From assembly GCA_910580155.1 (NCBI GenBank), contig CAJTWX010000021.1:1-23947 (forward strand): a stretch of DNA of 23,947 bases, written 5' to 3'. Under the pieces are notes generated by a model. The model was given only the letters and a program-made list of their open reading frames with translations, made no database searches and had not been told where the DNA came from. A program made the translations under genes and the position numbers. Below are positions 8,690-16,123 of the stretch, one piece after another. Origin of the DNA: an uncultured Alphaproteobacteria bacterium. Its GTDB lineage: Bacteria > Pseudomonadota > Alphaproteobacteria > RF32 > CAG-239. Every line of letters begins with the position of its first letter. Positions within the stretch are counted from its first letter, which is position 1.

Positions 8690-11125
8690 ATGGCTATTAC
8701 AAAATTAACTTCCGCGCAACTTTATCGCAAATGCGATGCGGCAAAATTTGAGTTCACAACCACGGCAGATTTGGAAGAACGCCTTTCCGCTTTGGGGCAG
8801 GACCGCGCTATCAGCGCCGTCGAGTTGGGAATAAACATTAAATCCCGCGGCTACAACCTGTTTTGTTTAGGCCCTGAGGGAACCGGCAAAACCAGCCTTG
8901 TCAAACGTATTCTCGAAAAAGAAGGCAAAGAGCGCAAAACCCCCGACGATTGGGCGTATGTCTACAATTTTGACGAGCCGCACAAACCGGTTGCTATCAA
9001 CTTTGCTGCCGGCGAAGCGTCCGGTTTTGCCAAAGCAATGGAAGAATTTGCCGACTTTGCCGAACACGACCTCCCCGAAGTGGTTAAAAACGAGCTTTAT
9101 GAAGAGCAGCTGCGCCTGATTCGTGAAAAATATCAGGAAAAGCGCAACGACTATATCAAAGTACTGCAAAAAAAAGCCAAAGGCAAAAAAGTATCTCTCC
9201 TGCATATGCCGATGGGTGTTGTGGTTGCGCCGATGAAAAATGGCGAGATTATCAGCCCCGATGTGTTTGACACACTCTCAGACGAAGAAAAAGACGAGAT
9301 TATGGCAGACTTGAACGCAATGCAGGAAGAAATCGCCCTGCATCAGGATAATGCGCCGCAGTGGGAAGAAAAACAATCCGAAGAAATCAAGAAACTTCAG
9401 GAAAAGCTTGTTAAAGAAGCAATTAAACGCCCGTTGGACGAGATTAAGCAAAACTATAAAGGCAACCGCAAAGCAGCAGATTATCTCAAAACCGTGCGCA
9501 ATTATATCTTGGATAACATCACAACCTATGTTCCGAACTATGACCAAGACAGCAAGCCGCAAACCGAAGAAGAACCGATGGCTGGCCTTTTAAGCCAGTT
9601 CAAAACCCAACAGGAAGAAGATAAATACAGCAAGTTTAAGGTTAACGTTGTGGTTAAAAACGTTCCCGACAGCGGCGCGCCAATTGTGCTTTTAGACCAC
9701 CCGACACAAGGCAACCTTGTCGGCAAAGTCGAGCGCATTCAACAATTTGGGGCGTTAATTACCGATTTCAGCTTAATTAAAGGCGGTGCCCTGCATCGTG
9801 CCAACGGCGGCTTTTTGCTAATTGACGCGCGCAAGCTTTTAACCCAACCCTATTCGTGGGATTCACTCAAACGCGCGCTTGCCTCCAAAGAAATCAAAAT
9901 CGAGGCGCCAAGCGAAGACACAAGTTTCGCAACCATCTCGCTTGATCCGCAGCCGATTCCTTTAGATGTCAAAGTCGTATTGACCGGCGATACCGAATTG
10001 TATGAACTGTTAAGCGAACGCGACCCTGATTTTAAAGATTATTTCAAAGTCGAAGCAGATTTCGGCGGCGTGATTGACCGCACCGAAGAAAACGAAGTCG
10101 AATACGCCAAACTCATCGGCTCACTTTCTAAAAAGAAAAACCTGCGTTCGTTAAACAAACAGGCCGTTGCAAAAATTATCGAATATTCTTCCCGTTTGGC
10201 AGATGATACCGAAAAGCTGACCGCACACGTTGCCTCCATCGGCGATTTATTGAAAGAAGCCGACTACTGGGCACGCAAATCCAAAGCCAGCCAAATCGGC
10301 AAAACCCATATCGAACAGGCAATAAAATCGCAGATTTACCGCGCCGACCGCATTAACCGCGCAATGCTCGAGCAAATAGATAAAGGGACAATCCTGATGG
10401 ATGTCAAAGGCGAACGCGTCGGGCAGATTAACGGGCTTGTGGTTTATAATTTCACACGCAATTCATTCGGCAAGCCGGCTCGCATCACGACGCAGGTTCG
10501 TCTGGGACGCGGCGAGTTTATCAACATTGAGCGAGAAGTCGAAATGAGTGGTCCGATACATTCCAAAGGCGTATTAATTTTGCAGGCGTTGATTTCCAAC
10601 CGTTTTGCCAAACATTCGCCGTTGTCGCTTTCCGCCTCTATCGTGTTTGAGCAGTCCTACGGCGGCGTAGATGGGGACTCTGCCTCCTCAACCGAATATT
10701 ACTGTATGCTTTCTGCCATCTCCGGCCTGCCGATTAAGCAGTCAATGGCCGTCACCGGTTCAATTAACCAATTTGGCGAAATTCAGCCCATCGGCGGTGT
10801 TAATGAAAAGATTGAAGGCTTTTTCGAGGTCTGCAAATATAACGGCTTAACCGGCACGCAGGGCGTGATTATTCCGCGCACGAATGTTGTGAACCTTATG
10901 CTCCGCGAAGACGTGGTCGAGGCAGTCGAAAACGGCCAGTTCCATATTTACGCAATTGATACTGTCGACGACGGCATTGAATTGTTAACCGGCGTTCCGG
11001 CAGGCAAACCCGACAAACGCGGCCGTTTCCCAAAAGGCACAGTCAATTATCAAGTGCAGCAATGTCTTGATGAATATTACAAAGACTACGTCCGCTGTGC
11101 CCGCGAAACCCACGGCGCATTATAA
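8690..11125 (+). CDS. Lon-family ATP-dependent protease (LonB-like, AAA plus S16)
   Basis: 811 aa, a fused ATPase-protease that unfolds and degrades proteins in the cytoplasm. Walker A is GPEGTGKT (61-68, K67); a Walker B-like strand GGFLLIDARKLL follows the insertion. Residues about 130-290 form a long charged, coiled-coil-like insertion (KLQEKLVKEAIKRPLDEIKQ) typical of this LonB-like group rather than classical LonA, whose large N-terminal substrate domain is absent. The S16 peptidase domain is C-terminal: Ser664 in DGDSASS and Lys707 in GGVNEKIEGFF form the Ser-Lys dyad, 43 residues apart as in E. coli Lon. The ATG at 8690 has AGGGGA 12 nt upstream. The gene stands alone; an inverted repeat at 11141-11189 follows it. 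LonB in archaea is membrane-bound, but I see no membrane segments here. Confidence 0.92.
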   Translation: MAITKLTSAQLYRKCDAAKFEFTTTADLEERLSALGQDRAISAVELGINIKSRGYNLFCLGPEGTGKTSLVKRILEKEGKERKTPDDWAYVYNFDEPHKPVAINFAAGEASGFAKAMEEFADFAEHDLPEVVKNELYEEQLRLIREKYQEKRNDYIKVLQKKAKGKKVSLLHMPMGVVVAPMKNGEIISPDVFDTLSDEEKDEIMADLNAMQEEIALHQDNAPQWEEKQSEEIKKLQEKLVKEAIKRPLDEIKQNYKGNRKAADYLKTVRNYILDNITTYVPNYDQDSKPQTEEEPMAGLLSQFKTQQEEDKYSKFKVNVVVKNVPDSGAPIVLLDHPTQGNLVGKVERIQQFGALITDFSLIKGGALHRANGGFLLIDARKLLTQPYSWDSLKRALASKEIKIEAPSEDTSFATISLDPQPIPLDVKVVLTGDTELYELLSERDPDFKDYFKVEADFGGVIDRTEENEVEYAKLIGSLSKKKNLRSLNKQAVAKIIEYSSRLADDTEKLTAHVASIGDLLKEADYWARKSKASQIGKTHIEQAIKSQIYRADRINRAMLEQIDKGTILMDVKGERVGQINGLVVYNFTRNSFGKPARITTQVRLGRGEFINIEREVEMSGPIHSKGVLILQALISNRFAKHSPLSLSASIVFEQSYGGVDGDSASSTEYYCMLSAISGLPIKQSMAVTGSINQFGEIQPIGGVNEKIEGFFEVCKYNGLTGTQGVIIPRTNVVNLMLREDVVEAVENGQFHIYAIDTVDDGIELLTGVPAGKPDKRGRFPKGTVNYQVQQCLDEYYKDYVRCARETHGAL

Positions 11126-11140
11126 TTTAGATAACATATT

Positions 11141-11189
11141 ATCCCCCTCTCCCATCCTCTCATCTCGGAGGGGGAAGCTAGGAGAGGGG
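11141..11189. repeat. Pyrimidine/purine inverted repeat after the protease gene
   Basis: A perfect 10-bp inverted repeat, CCCCCTCTCC near 11141 and GGAGAGGGGG near 11189, encloses a second purine-rich stretch (GGAGGGGGA). It resembles the common CCCTCTCC/GGAGAGGG intergenic palindromes of many genomes. No T-run follows on the plus strand, so it is not a classic terminator but may protect or end the protease mRNA. A related CCTCTCCCCCTCCT stretch occurs at about 11758-11771, beyond the small HTH-like gene. Confidence 0.55.
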
Positions 11190-11212
11190 GAAAACAAACC
11201 ATCAAAATTAAC

Positions 11213-11240
11213 TTGACATTAACCCCGCACCCTTTATACT
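11213..11240 (+). promoter_or_regulatory. Strong sigma70-type promoter of the RNA/small-regulator cassette
   Basis: TTGACA (11213-11218, perfect) and TATACT (11235-11240, 5 of 6) are separated by 16 nt. Transcription would start at about 11246-11248, giving a leader of about 185 nt before the small gene at 11434. Confidence 0.7.
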
Positions 11241-11245
11241 CCCCA

Positions 11246-11406
11246 ATGTCGGTAGAGATACCGTCAGGGCTGTCGTAGGCTCTCTACAATAAATTTATCC
11301 TTGATGTAAGTCAGGGAGCTTGCAGCTATATATTGAAAGCTACAAGAGTCATATTGTAGTGATTTACGAACTCCCTGGCGCTGGATTTATTCAGTGCCAT
11401 TTGTTT
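11246..11406 (+). ncRNA. Putative structured RNA or 5' leader
   Basis: This is about 160 nt without a plausible coding frame, from the predicted start of the 11213 promoter to a terminator-like hairpin. Helices seen by eye: CGGTA/TACCG closing a GAGA tetraloop (11250-11263), which competes with GTAGAGA/TCTCTAC (11252-11258 with 11281-11287); CAGGGAG/CTCCCTG (11312-11318 with 11371-11377); a nested 9-position hairpin with one mismatch (11319-11327 with 11338-11346), which competes with CTACAA/TTGTAG (11340-11345 with 11354-11359). I do not match it to 6S RNA, SRP RNA, tmRNA, RNase P or a riboswitch class I know. It could be an sRNA, an attenuator for the downstream gene, or the RNA partner of a small-protein system. 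The start and end are inferred. Confidence 0.5.
11377..11406 (+). terminator. Terminator-like hairpin between leader RNA and small gene
   Basis: A 7-bp stem GGCGCTG/CAGTGCC (11377-11383 with 11392-11398, one G-U pair) with an 8-nt loop is followed by ATTTGTTTT. It lies before the coding start at 11434, so it could end a separate RNA or act as an attenuator. Its first base is shared with the CAGGGAG/CTCCCTG helix. Confidence 0.5.
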
Positions 11407-11423
11407 TAACTATTTAACAAAAT

Positions 11424-11427
11424 GGAG
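11424..11427 (+). promoter_or_regulatory. Shine-Dalgarno that sets the start of the small HTH-like gene
   Basis: GGAG lies 6 nt before the ATG at 11434 and overlaps the in-frame ATG at 11422. It therefore favours 11434 over 11422; 11440 would be 12 nt away. Confidence 0.65.
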
Positions 11428-11433
11428 TTTAAA

Positions 11434-11703
11434 ATGATAATGACAAAAGAAGAACACAATAAATACAGCCGGTGTGGCAGGTTTTTGCAGCTGGAGGTCG
11501 AGAAAGATATCGGCAGGCTGCTGTTAGACGAGCGCCTGAAACGTGGGCTGCAGGTGGATGAAATCTGCAATTATACCAAGATAAAGCAGCTGACCGTTGA
11601 AAGCACGGAGCTGGGCAGATGCCGGCTTCGCTGGTGTGCGGTTGCGTGGCTGCTAATGTATTATCGTAAAAAGCTGGAGATAAGGCTGGTTGATGTGAAG
11701 TAG
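11434..11703 (+). CDS. Small XRE/HTH-like protein
   Basis: 89 aa from ATG 11434 (SD GGAG 6 nt upstream; 11422 and 11440 are alternatives). Residues about 23-75 fit a Cro/RodZ-type helix-turn-helix by eye: IGRLLLDERLKRGL, then VDEICNYTKIKQLTVESTE, then LGR, matching the family pattern of RxxRGL, E(I/L)xxxTxI and ExGR, and ending in a Leu/Tyr/Lys-rich helix (LLMYYRKKLEI). It is basic, without a membrane segment, so a DNA- or RNA-binding regulator is plausible but inferred. Codon use differs from neighbours: mostly CTG for leucine and several AGG arginine codons, while flanking genes favour CGC/CGT and mixed leucine codons, suggesting transfer. It has its own promoter, a long structured leader and its own terminator, between convergent housekeeping genes. 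Confidence 0.7.
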   Translation: MIMTKEEHNKYSRCGRFLQLEVEKDIGRLLLDERLKRGLQVDEICNYTKIKQLTVESTELGRCRLRWCAVAWLLMYYRKKLEIRLVDVK

Positions 11704-11714
11704 GAGGTGTCAGT

Positions 11715-11744
11715 GCCCGCTGTCTTTAGACGGCGGGCTTTTTT
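11715..11744 (+). terminator. Rho-independent terminator of the small HTH-like gene
   Basis: A 10-bp stem (GCCCGCTGTC 11715-11724 with GACGGCGGGC 11729-11738, one G-U pair) and TTTA loop are followed by six T, 12 nt after the stop. Confidence 0.92.
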
Positions 11745-11786
11745 GTACCCTGAAAATCCTCTCCCCCTCCTCGCAATAACTTATGG

Positions 11787-11811
11787 AAAAAGAAGGCGGG
11801 AATTACGCCTT
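11787..11811 (-). terminator. Terminator of mutS
   Basis: On the minus strand AAGGCG (11811-11806) pairs with CGCCTT (11798-11793) across a 7-nt loop, followed by CTTTTTCC. It starts 4 nt past the mutS stop. Confidence 0.7.
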
Positions 11812-11814
11812 ATG

Positions 11815-14574
11815 TCACATCTCCAGTTTTTCTTTCAGCTCATAGAGCTTATCCAGCGCCTCACGCGGAGAAAGGCTGTCAACATCAATAACGCGCAGTT
11901 CTTCCTCAACCGCACTTTTCGGCTGTTCTATCGTTGCCTCGGCAACGCTGGATTTCAACACGTTAAACAGCGGCAGCTCATCCTCAACCGCGGTCAATAT
12001 CTTGCTCTGTTTCTCTTCTTCAAGCAATTCCAACACCTGCTCGGCTCGTTTGACTGTCAGTTCCGGAAGCCCCGCAATCTTGGCAACGTGTATACCATAC
12101 GAGCGGTCTGCAGCGCCGTCCAAAACCTCGTGCATAAACAAAACATCGCCGTTAAATTCTTTGATTTTCATACAATGCAGACTCAAGCCCTCAAGACGGT
12201 TATGGAGCTTGGTCAGCTCGTGATAGTGCGTGGCAAAAATCGTACGGCATTTATTAACCTCAGCCAGCTGTTCAACCACCGCCCAGGCAATTGACAAGCC
12301 GTCAAAAGTTGCTGTTCCGCGCCCGATTTCATCCAATATCACAAACGAACGCGCTCCGGCACGATTCAAAATCGCCGCGGTTTCCACCATCTCGACCATA
12401 AAGGTAGACCGCCCGCGAGCCAAATCATCGCTAGCCCCCACGCGGGAGAAAACTTTGTCCACCACGCCGATTTTCGCGCTCTTTGCCGGCACAAACGACC
12501 CCATCTGCGCCATAATCGCAATCAATGCATTCTGCCTTAAAAAGGTTGATTTACCAGCCATATTCGGGCCGGTCAAAAGCCAGATCCGATCCGTTTCGAC
12601 GTTTAACACACACGAGTTGCCGACAAACTTGCCGTTGCCGTCTTTTTTTAACACGCTTTCCACCACCGGATGCCGTCCCTCGATAATCTCAAAATCAAGG
12701 CTGTCATCCACCACCGGACGGACAAAATTATTTTCAGCAGCAAGTTCTGCCAACGCCGCCGCCACATCCAGCGCGGCAATGCGTTCGGCAGAACAGCGGA
12801 TAGCATCGGCCTGCGCCATCGCGTGTTCGGTCAGCTCGGTAAATATCTGCTGCTCCATCTCAAGCGCACGCTCAACTGCGCTGTTAACCTCGTTTTCAAG
12901 TTCCGACAACTCAGCCGTGGTAAAACGAACGGCGTTTAACACCGACTGCCGGTGAATAAAGTTTTTATCTTCTAAAAGTTTATCCGCATTTTTGCTCGGC
13001 ACTTCCACAAAATAGCCGATAACCGAATTATTTTTAACCTTTAAGCCGGAAACGCCGGTTATATCCGAATACTTTTGCTGCAATTCAATACATTTTTTCT
13101 CGCTTTCGTCACGGATATCACGCAGATAATCAAGCGGCGGATACGCTCCTTTGCGGATAAAACCGCCATTACGCGCCAAAACCGGCAGTTTGTCACGCTC
13201 TTCAAGCAACACGCCCGCGATGCTTTCAGCTAACAACGAGTGGTCAAAAAAGCCCTCGGCAATCTGCAACAGCGCCTGCGGCGGCATCGCATACACACTA
13301 TCCGGCTGATGGTTGGCAAATAAAGTCACCGCTGTCTGAATCCGCGGAATAATTTTTAAGCTCTCTGCCAAATCAAATAAATCCCGCGGGCCGCCGCGCC
13401 CCAGACACAGCCGCTGCACTGCACGCTCCATATCCAGACATTTGCGCATCGCCTCGCGGATTTCCTGCCGCACCTGCGGATTATCCATAAAAAAGGCCAC
13501 ACAGTCCAGCCGGTCATTGATTTCGCGAATATTCATCACCGGCGCAGCCAAACGCTTGGCCAGCAAACGCCCGCCAATACCGGTCACGGTCTTGTCCATT
13601 ACTTTCAAAAGGCTGATACCGCCGGCACTCGTTGGCTCAAGCAGCTCCAGACTGCGGCGGGTGGCTGCATCAATTTCCATCAAATCCTCGCCGATAATAC
13701 GCTCCGGCATTTCAAGGCGTGGGAATTTGCCCTTTTGCGTGCTTTCCACATAACCGAGCAACACGCCCGCCGCAATCAGCTCCACCTTCGAAAAATCGCC
13801 AAACGCATCCATCGTCTTAACATTGTAGGCTTTAAGCAATGTTGCGGTAGCACTGTTTAAATTATACAAAGCGTGCGGACGCACCGAAAGCTGGTCGCGG
13901 TAATCGCCAAACAGCTCAAAATAAGCCGGATACTCAAGCAAACGGTCATCAATCAACAGTTCCACAGGGTTAAGCCGTCCCAACGCATTGGATAGCATAG
14001 TATGCGCAGGAATTTTATCCACGGTAATATTCTGCATATAAAACGCACCGGTCGAGATATCCAGCCACGCCAGCCCGATTTCCGTCGCACGCACATAACA
14101 AGCTGCAATATAGTTGTTGCGCTTTGCCTCCAAAAGCGTTTCCTCTGTGAGCGTTCCTGCCGTAACCAGCCGAACCACCTCACGACGCACCACAGCTTTA
14201 TAACCTCGTTTTTTAGCTTCCTTCGGGTCTTCCATCTGCTCGCATATAGCCACTTTGTAACCCATCTTAATAAGCCGCGCCATATAGATTTCATACGCGT
14301 GAAACGGCACGCCGCACATCGGAATATCTTTATCACCGGTTTTGGAACGGCTGGTCAACGTCAGCCCCAACGCGCCCGAAGCTGTCACCGCATCTTCAAA
14401 AAACAACTCATAAAAATCACCCATCCGGTAAAACAGCAGATATTCGGGGTGTTCTTTCTTAATTTCCAGATATTGCCCCATTGCCGGAGTCATTGTCTTG
14501 TTTTCCATATCTTTAAAAGTAGCAGTGGCGCTGTTTTTGGAAGCGTCGGCGTTGTTTACTGTGTTGTCGTCCAT
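11815..14574 (-). CDS. mutS: DNA mismatch repair protein MutS
   Basis: MutS recognises mismatches and, bound to ATP, recruits MutL. 919 aa from the ATG at 14574, chosen because GAGG (14584-14581) is 6 nt upstream; a TTG four codons earlier overlaps that site. Visible: the mismatch-wedge motif GDFYE (52-56; Phe54 and Glu56 correspond to E. coli F36 and E38), Walker A GPNMAGKST (669-677, K675), Walker B region FVILDEIGRGTATFDG, and ATHYHEL. The N-terminus is about 18 residues longer than E. coli MutS and rich in Asn/Ala/Ser; a later start at Met23 (MENKTMTPAMGQY) would fit the family better but lacks a clear SD. The C-terminal dimer/tetramer region ends LYELKEKLEM. Convergent with the small HTH-like cassette, divergent from the sensor kinase. 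Confidence 0.97.
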   Translation of the reverse strand: MDDNTVNNADASKNSATATFKDMENKTMTPAMGQYLEIKKEHPEYLLFYRMGDFYELFFEDAVTASGALGLTLTSRSKTGDKDIPMCGVPFHAYEIYMARLIKMGYKVAICEQMEDPKEAKKRGYKAVVRREVVRLVTAGTLTEETLLEAKRNNYIAACYVRATEIGLAWLDISTGAFYMQNITVDKIPAHTMLSNALGRLNPVELLIDDRLLEYPAYFELFGDYRDQLSVRPHALYNLNSATATLLKAYNVKTMDAFGDFSKVELIAAGVLLGYVESTQKGKFPRLEMPERIIGEDLMEIDAATRRSLELLEPTSAGGISLLKVMDKTVTGIGGRLLAKRLAAPVMNIREINDRLDCVAFFMDNPQVRQEIREAMRKCLDMERAVQRLCLGRGGPRDLFDLAESLKIIPRIQTAVTLFANHQPDSVYAMPPQALLQIAEGFFDHSLLAESIAGVLLEERDKLPVLARNGGFIRKGAYPPLDYLRDIRDESEKKCIELQQKYSDITGVSGLKVKNNSVIGYFVEVPSKNADKLLEDKNFIHRQSVLNAVRFTTAELSELENEVNSAVERALEMEQQIFTELTEHAMAQADAIRCSAERIAALDVAAALAELAAENNFVRPVVDDSLDFEIIEGRHPVVESVLKKDGNGKFVGNSCVLNVETDRIWLLTGPNMAGKSTFLRQNALIAIMAQMGSFVPAKSAKIGVVDKVFSRVGASDDLARGRSTFMVEMVETAAILNRAGARSFVILDEIGRGTATFDGLSIAWAVVEQLAEVNKCRTIFATHYHELTKLHNRLEGLSLHCMKIKEFNGDVLFMHEVLDGAADRSYGIHVAKIAGLPELTVKRAEQVLELLEEEKQSKILTAVEDELPLFNVLKSSVAEATIEQPKSAVEEELRVIDVDSLSPREALDKLYELKEKLEM

Positions 14575-14580
14575 TGCAAT

Positions 14581-14584
14581 CCTC
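14581..14584 (-). promoter_or_regulatory. Shine-Dalgarno that sets the mutS start
   Basis: GAGG on the minus strand, 6 nt before the ATG at 14574. The longer frame beginning at TTG 14586 would have this site inside its own coding sequence. Confidence 0.65.
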
Positions 14585-14662
14585 AATATTAACTAAATCT
14601 AAACTTCGTTTCACTATACTCTCTTATATTTGATAGTCCACGATAATTTTAGAGATATACTA

Positions 14663-16087
14663 ATGATAAATCAGGATAAGGAATTTTTGGGCATTGATAA
14701 AGACTCGGGCTTTTCGCTGCGCGTGTTAATTTTATCGGTGCCGGCGGGGCTGATTTTTTTGATTTTGGCACTGTTTGATATTCTTTCGCCTTTTTTGGCC
14801 GCCGTGTCATACATCTGCATTTTGTTTTTTAACACCGTCTTTCTTATGCCTATTTCCGTTGAGATTCAACAAGTTAAAAAATACATTCAAAGCTTATCCT
14901 CAGGAACGGCAGAAGAAAGCCTGCTAAAGAATATGACCGAAAAGGAAACCCGCGATTTAACAGAAGCAGTCAACTCAATGCACAAATTCTGGATTGACAA
15001 AGCCGAAATGCTTGAAAACCGTACATTGTCTGACGCCGCGGTTTTAGACACGCTGCCCGATCCTCTGGTAATGATAAACCAAGACGGAATCGTCATCGGT
15101 GCAAACCTTGCGGCCCGAATGCTCTTCTCGGCAGATTTAAATAATAAGCCGTTCGGGTCATTTGTCGGCGATGTTAAATTTGACACCGCCTTAAAACAGG
15201 TTCTCGGGCAGAAAACGCGTTATGCTGATTTAAATGTCTGTCTCACCGAGCTTAAAAATAAACCAAAGTTTTATGTGCGCCTCTCGACACTGCCGTGGTT
15301 TGCCAAAGGCGAAGTGGTCGCTGTCAGTGCGTTTTATGATTTGAACAAAGCGCTGAAGTTTGAACAAATGCAGCAAGACTTTGTGGCCAATGCCAGCCAC
15401 GAATTGCGCACGCCGCTCTCCATCATTTCCGGTTTTGTGGAAACACTGCAAACCTCAGCCAAAGACGATGAAAAAGCACGCGATAAGTTTTTAAAAGTAA
15501 TGGGAGAGCAAGCCTCCTATATGTCTGCTTTAATAGAAAACCTGCTCTCGCTTTCCAAAATCGAGCTGACCGTCAACACCCTGCCGGATGAAAAAGTGAA
15601 TATCAATGCCGTTATCCGTGAGATTAAAAACGCGCTGGAACTTAAAATCAAAGAACATCAGCTAACACTGGAAACACATTTTGCCCGTTTGCCGCAAATC
15701 ACCGCTGATGCCGCCCAAATTACTCAGGTTCTGCAAAACCTGATGGACAATGCCGTTAAATATGCCACACCCGAAACGACAGTATCGGTATCTACGGCAA
15801 AAGTAGAGGCAATTCCCTCCCATCATTATTATGATGTAGCCGGAGGCGCCGCCGTTGAAATCAGTATTGCCAACCACGGCGTTACCATCGCACCGGCAGA
15901 TTTGGAACGGCTGACCGAGCGTTTTTACCGCCTGCAGCAGCATAAAAATAAAAATATTAAGGGAACAGGTCTGGGGCTTTCGATTGCCGCACAGATTATC
16001 AAACGCCACAAAGGTAATCTGTTGATTACTTCCGAAAACGGATTAACCACCTTCAAAGTCTACCTGCCGCTGCACTTGGACGCATAA
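14663..16087 (+). CDS. PhoR-like sensor histidine kinase
   Basis: 474 aa. ATG at 14663 is preferred (AGAG-type weak SD); a TTG at 14630 gives 11 extra residues. Two adjacent membrane helices (about 19-40 and 43-64) have almost no periplasmic loop, then a linker, a PAS-like domain (about 122-225, beginning AAVLDTLPDPLVMINQDG), HisKA with H-box NASHELRTPL (phospho-acceptor His246), and an HATPase domain with N-box LMDNAVKYA (Asn363) and G2 box GTGLGLS (434-440). The pattern ISGFVETL after the H-box and LTERFYR before G2 resemble PhoR. The usual G1 box DxGxGI reads NHGVTI (404-409): Asp is Asn and the second Gly is Thr. No response regulator is next to it, so it is an orphan in this window; signal and partner unknown. 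Confidence 0.87.
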   Translation: MINQDKEFLGIDKDSGFSLRVLILSVPAGLIFLILALFDILSPFLAAVSYICILFFNTVFLMPISVEIQQVKKYIQSLSSGTAEESLLKNMTEKETRDLTEAVNSMHKFWIDKAEMLENRTLSDAAVLDTLPDPLVMINQDGIVIGANLAARMLFSADLNNKPFGSFVGDVKFDTALKQVLGQKTRYADLNVCLTELKNKPKFYVRLSTLPWFAKGEVVAVSAFYDLNKALKFEQMQQDFVANASHELRTPLSIISGFVETLQTSAKDDEKARDKFLKVMGEQASYMSALIENLLSLSKIELTVNTLPDEKVNINAVIREIKNALELKIKEHQLTLETHFARLPQITADAAQITQVLQNLMDNAVKYATPETTVSVSTAKVEAIPSHHYYDVAGGAAVEISIANHGVTIAPADLERLTERFYRLQQHKNKNIKGTGLGLSIAAQIIKRHKGNLLITSENGLTTFKVYLPLHLDA

Positions 16088-16112
16088 AAAAACACCCCGT
16101 AACCGAGGTGTT
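16086..16112 (-). terminator. Terminator of the lipoprotein-like gene
   Basis: AACACC (16112-16107) pairs with GGTGTT (16096-16091) on the minus strand and runs into a T-run (16092-16086). It touches the stop codon of the convergent kinase gene, whose own transcript has no T-run after it. Confidence 0.7.
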
Positions 16113-16123
16113 AAAAGGTTGGT

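Noticed and set aside
11246..11278. A ten-codon frame (ATG to TAG) at the predicted transcription start of the leader RNA, possible leaderless leader peptide
   Set aside because: No Shine-Dalgarno, very short, and no run of a regulatory amino acid; it lies inside the competing hairpins and is probably chance.
11246..11406. 6S RNA, tmRNA, SRP RNA or RNase P RNA
   Set aside because: No long terminal closing stem, no conserved core sequences of these RNAs that I can recognise.
11707..12294. 195-codon plus-strand frame starting before mutS
   Set aside because: It is antisense to the mutS 3' end, crosses the terminators at 11715-11811, and has no SD or recognisable domain.
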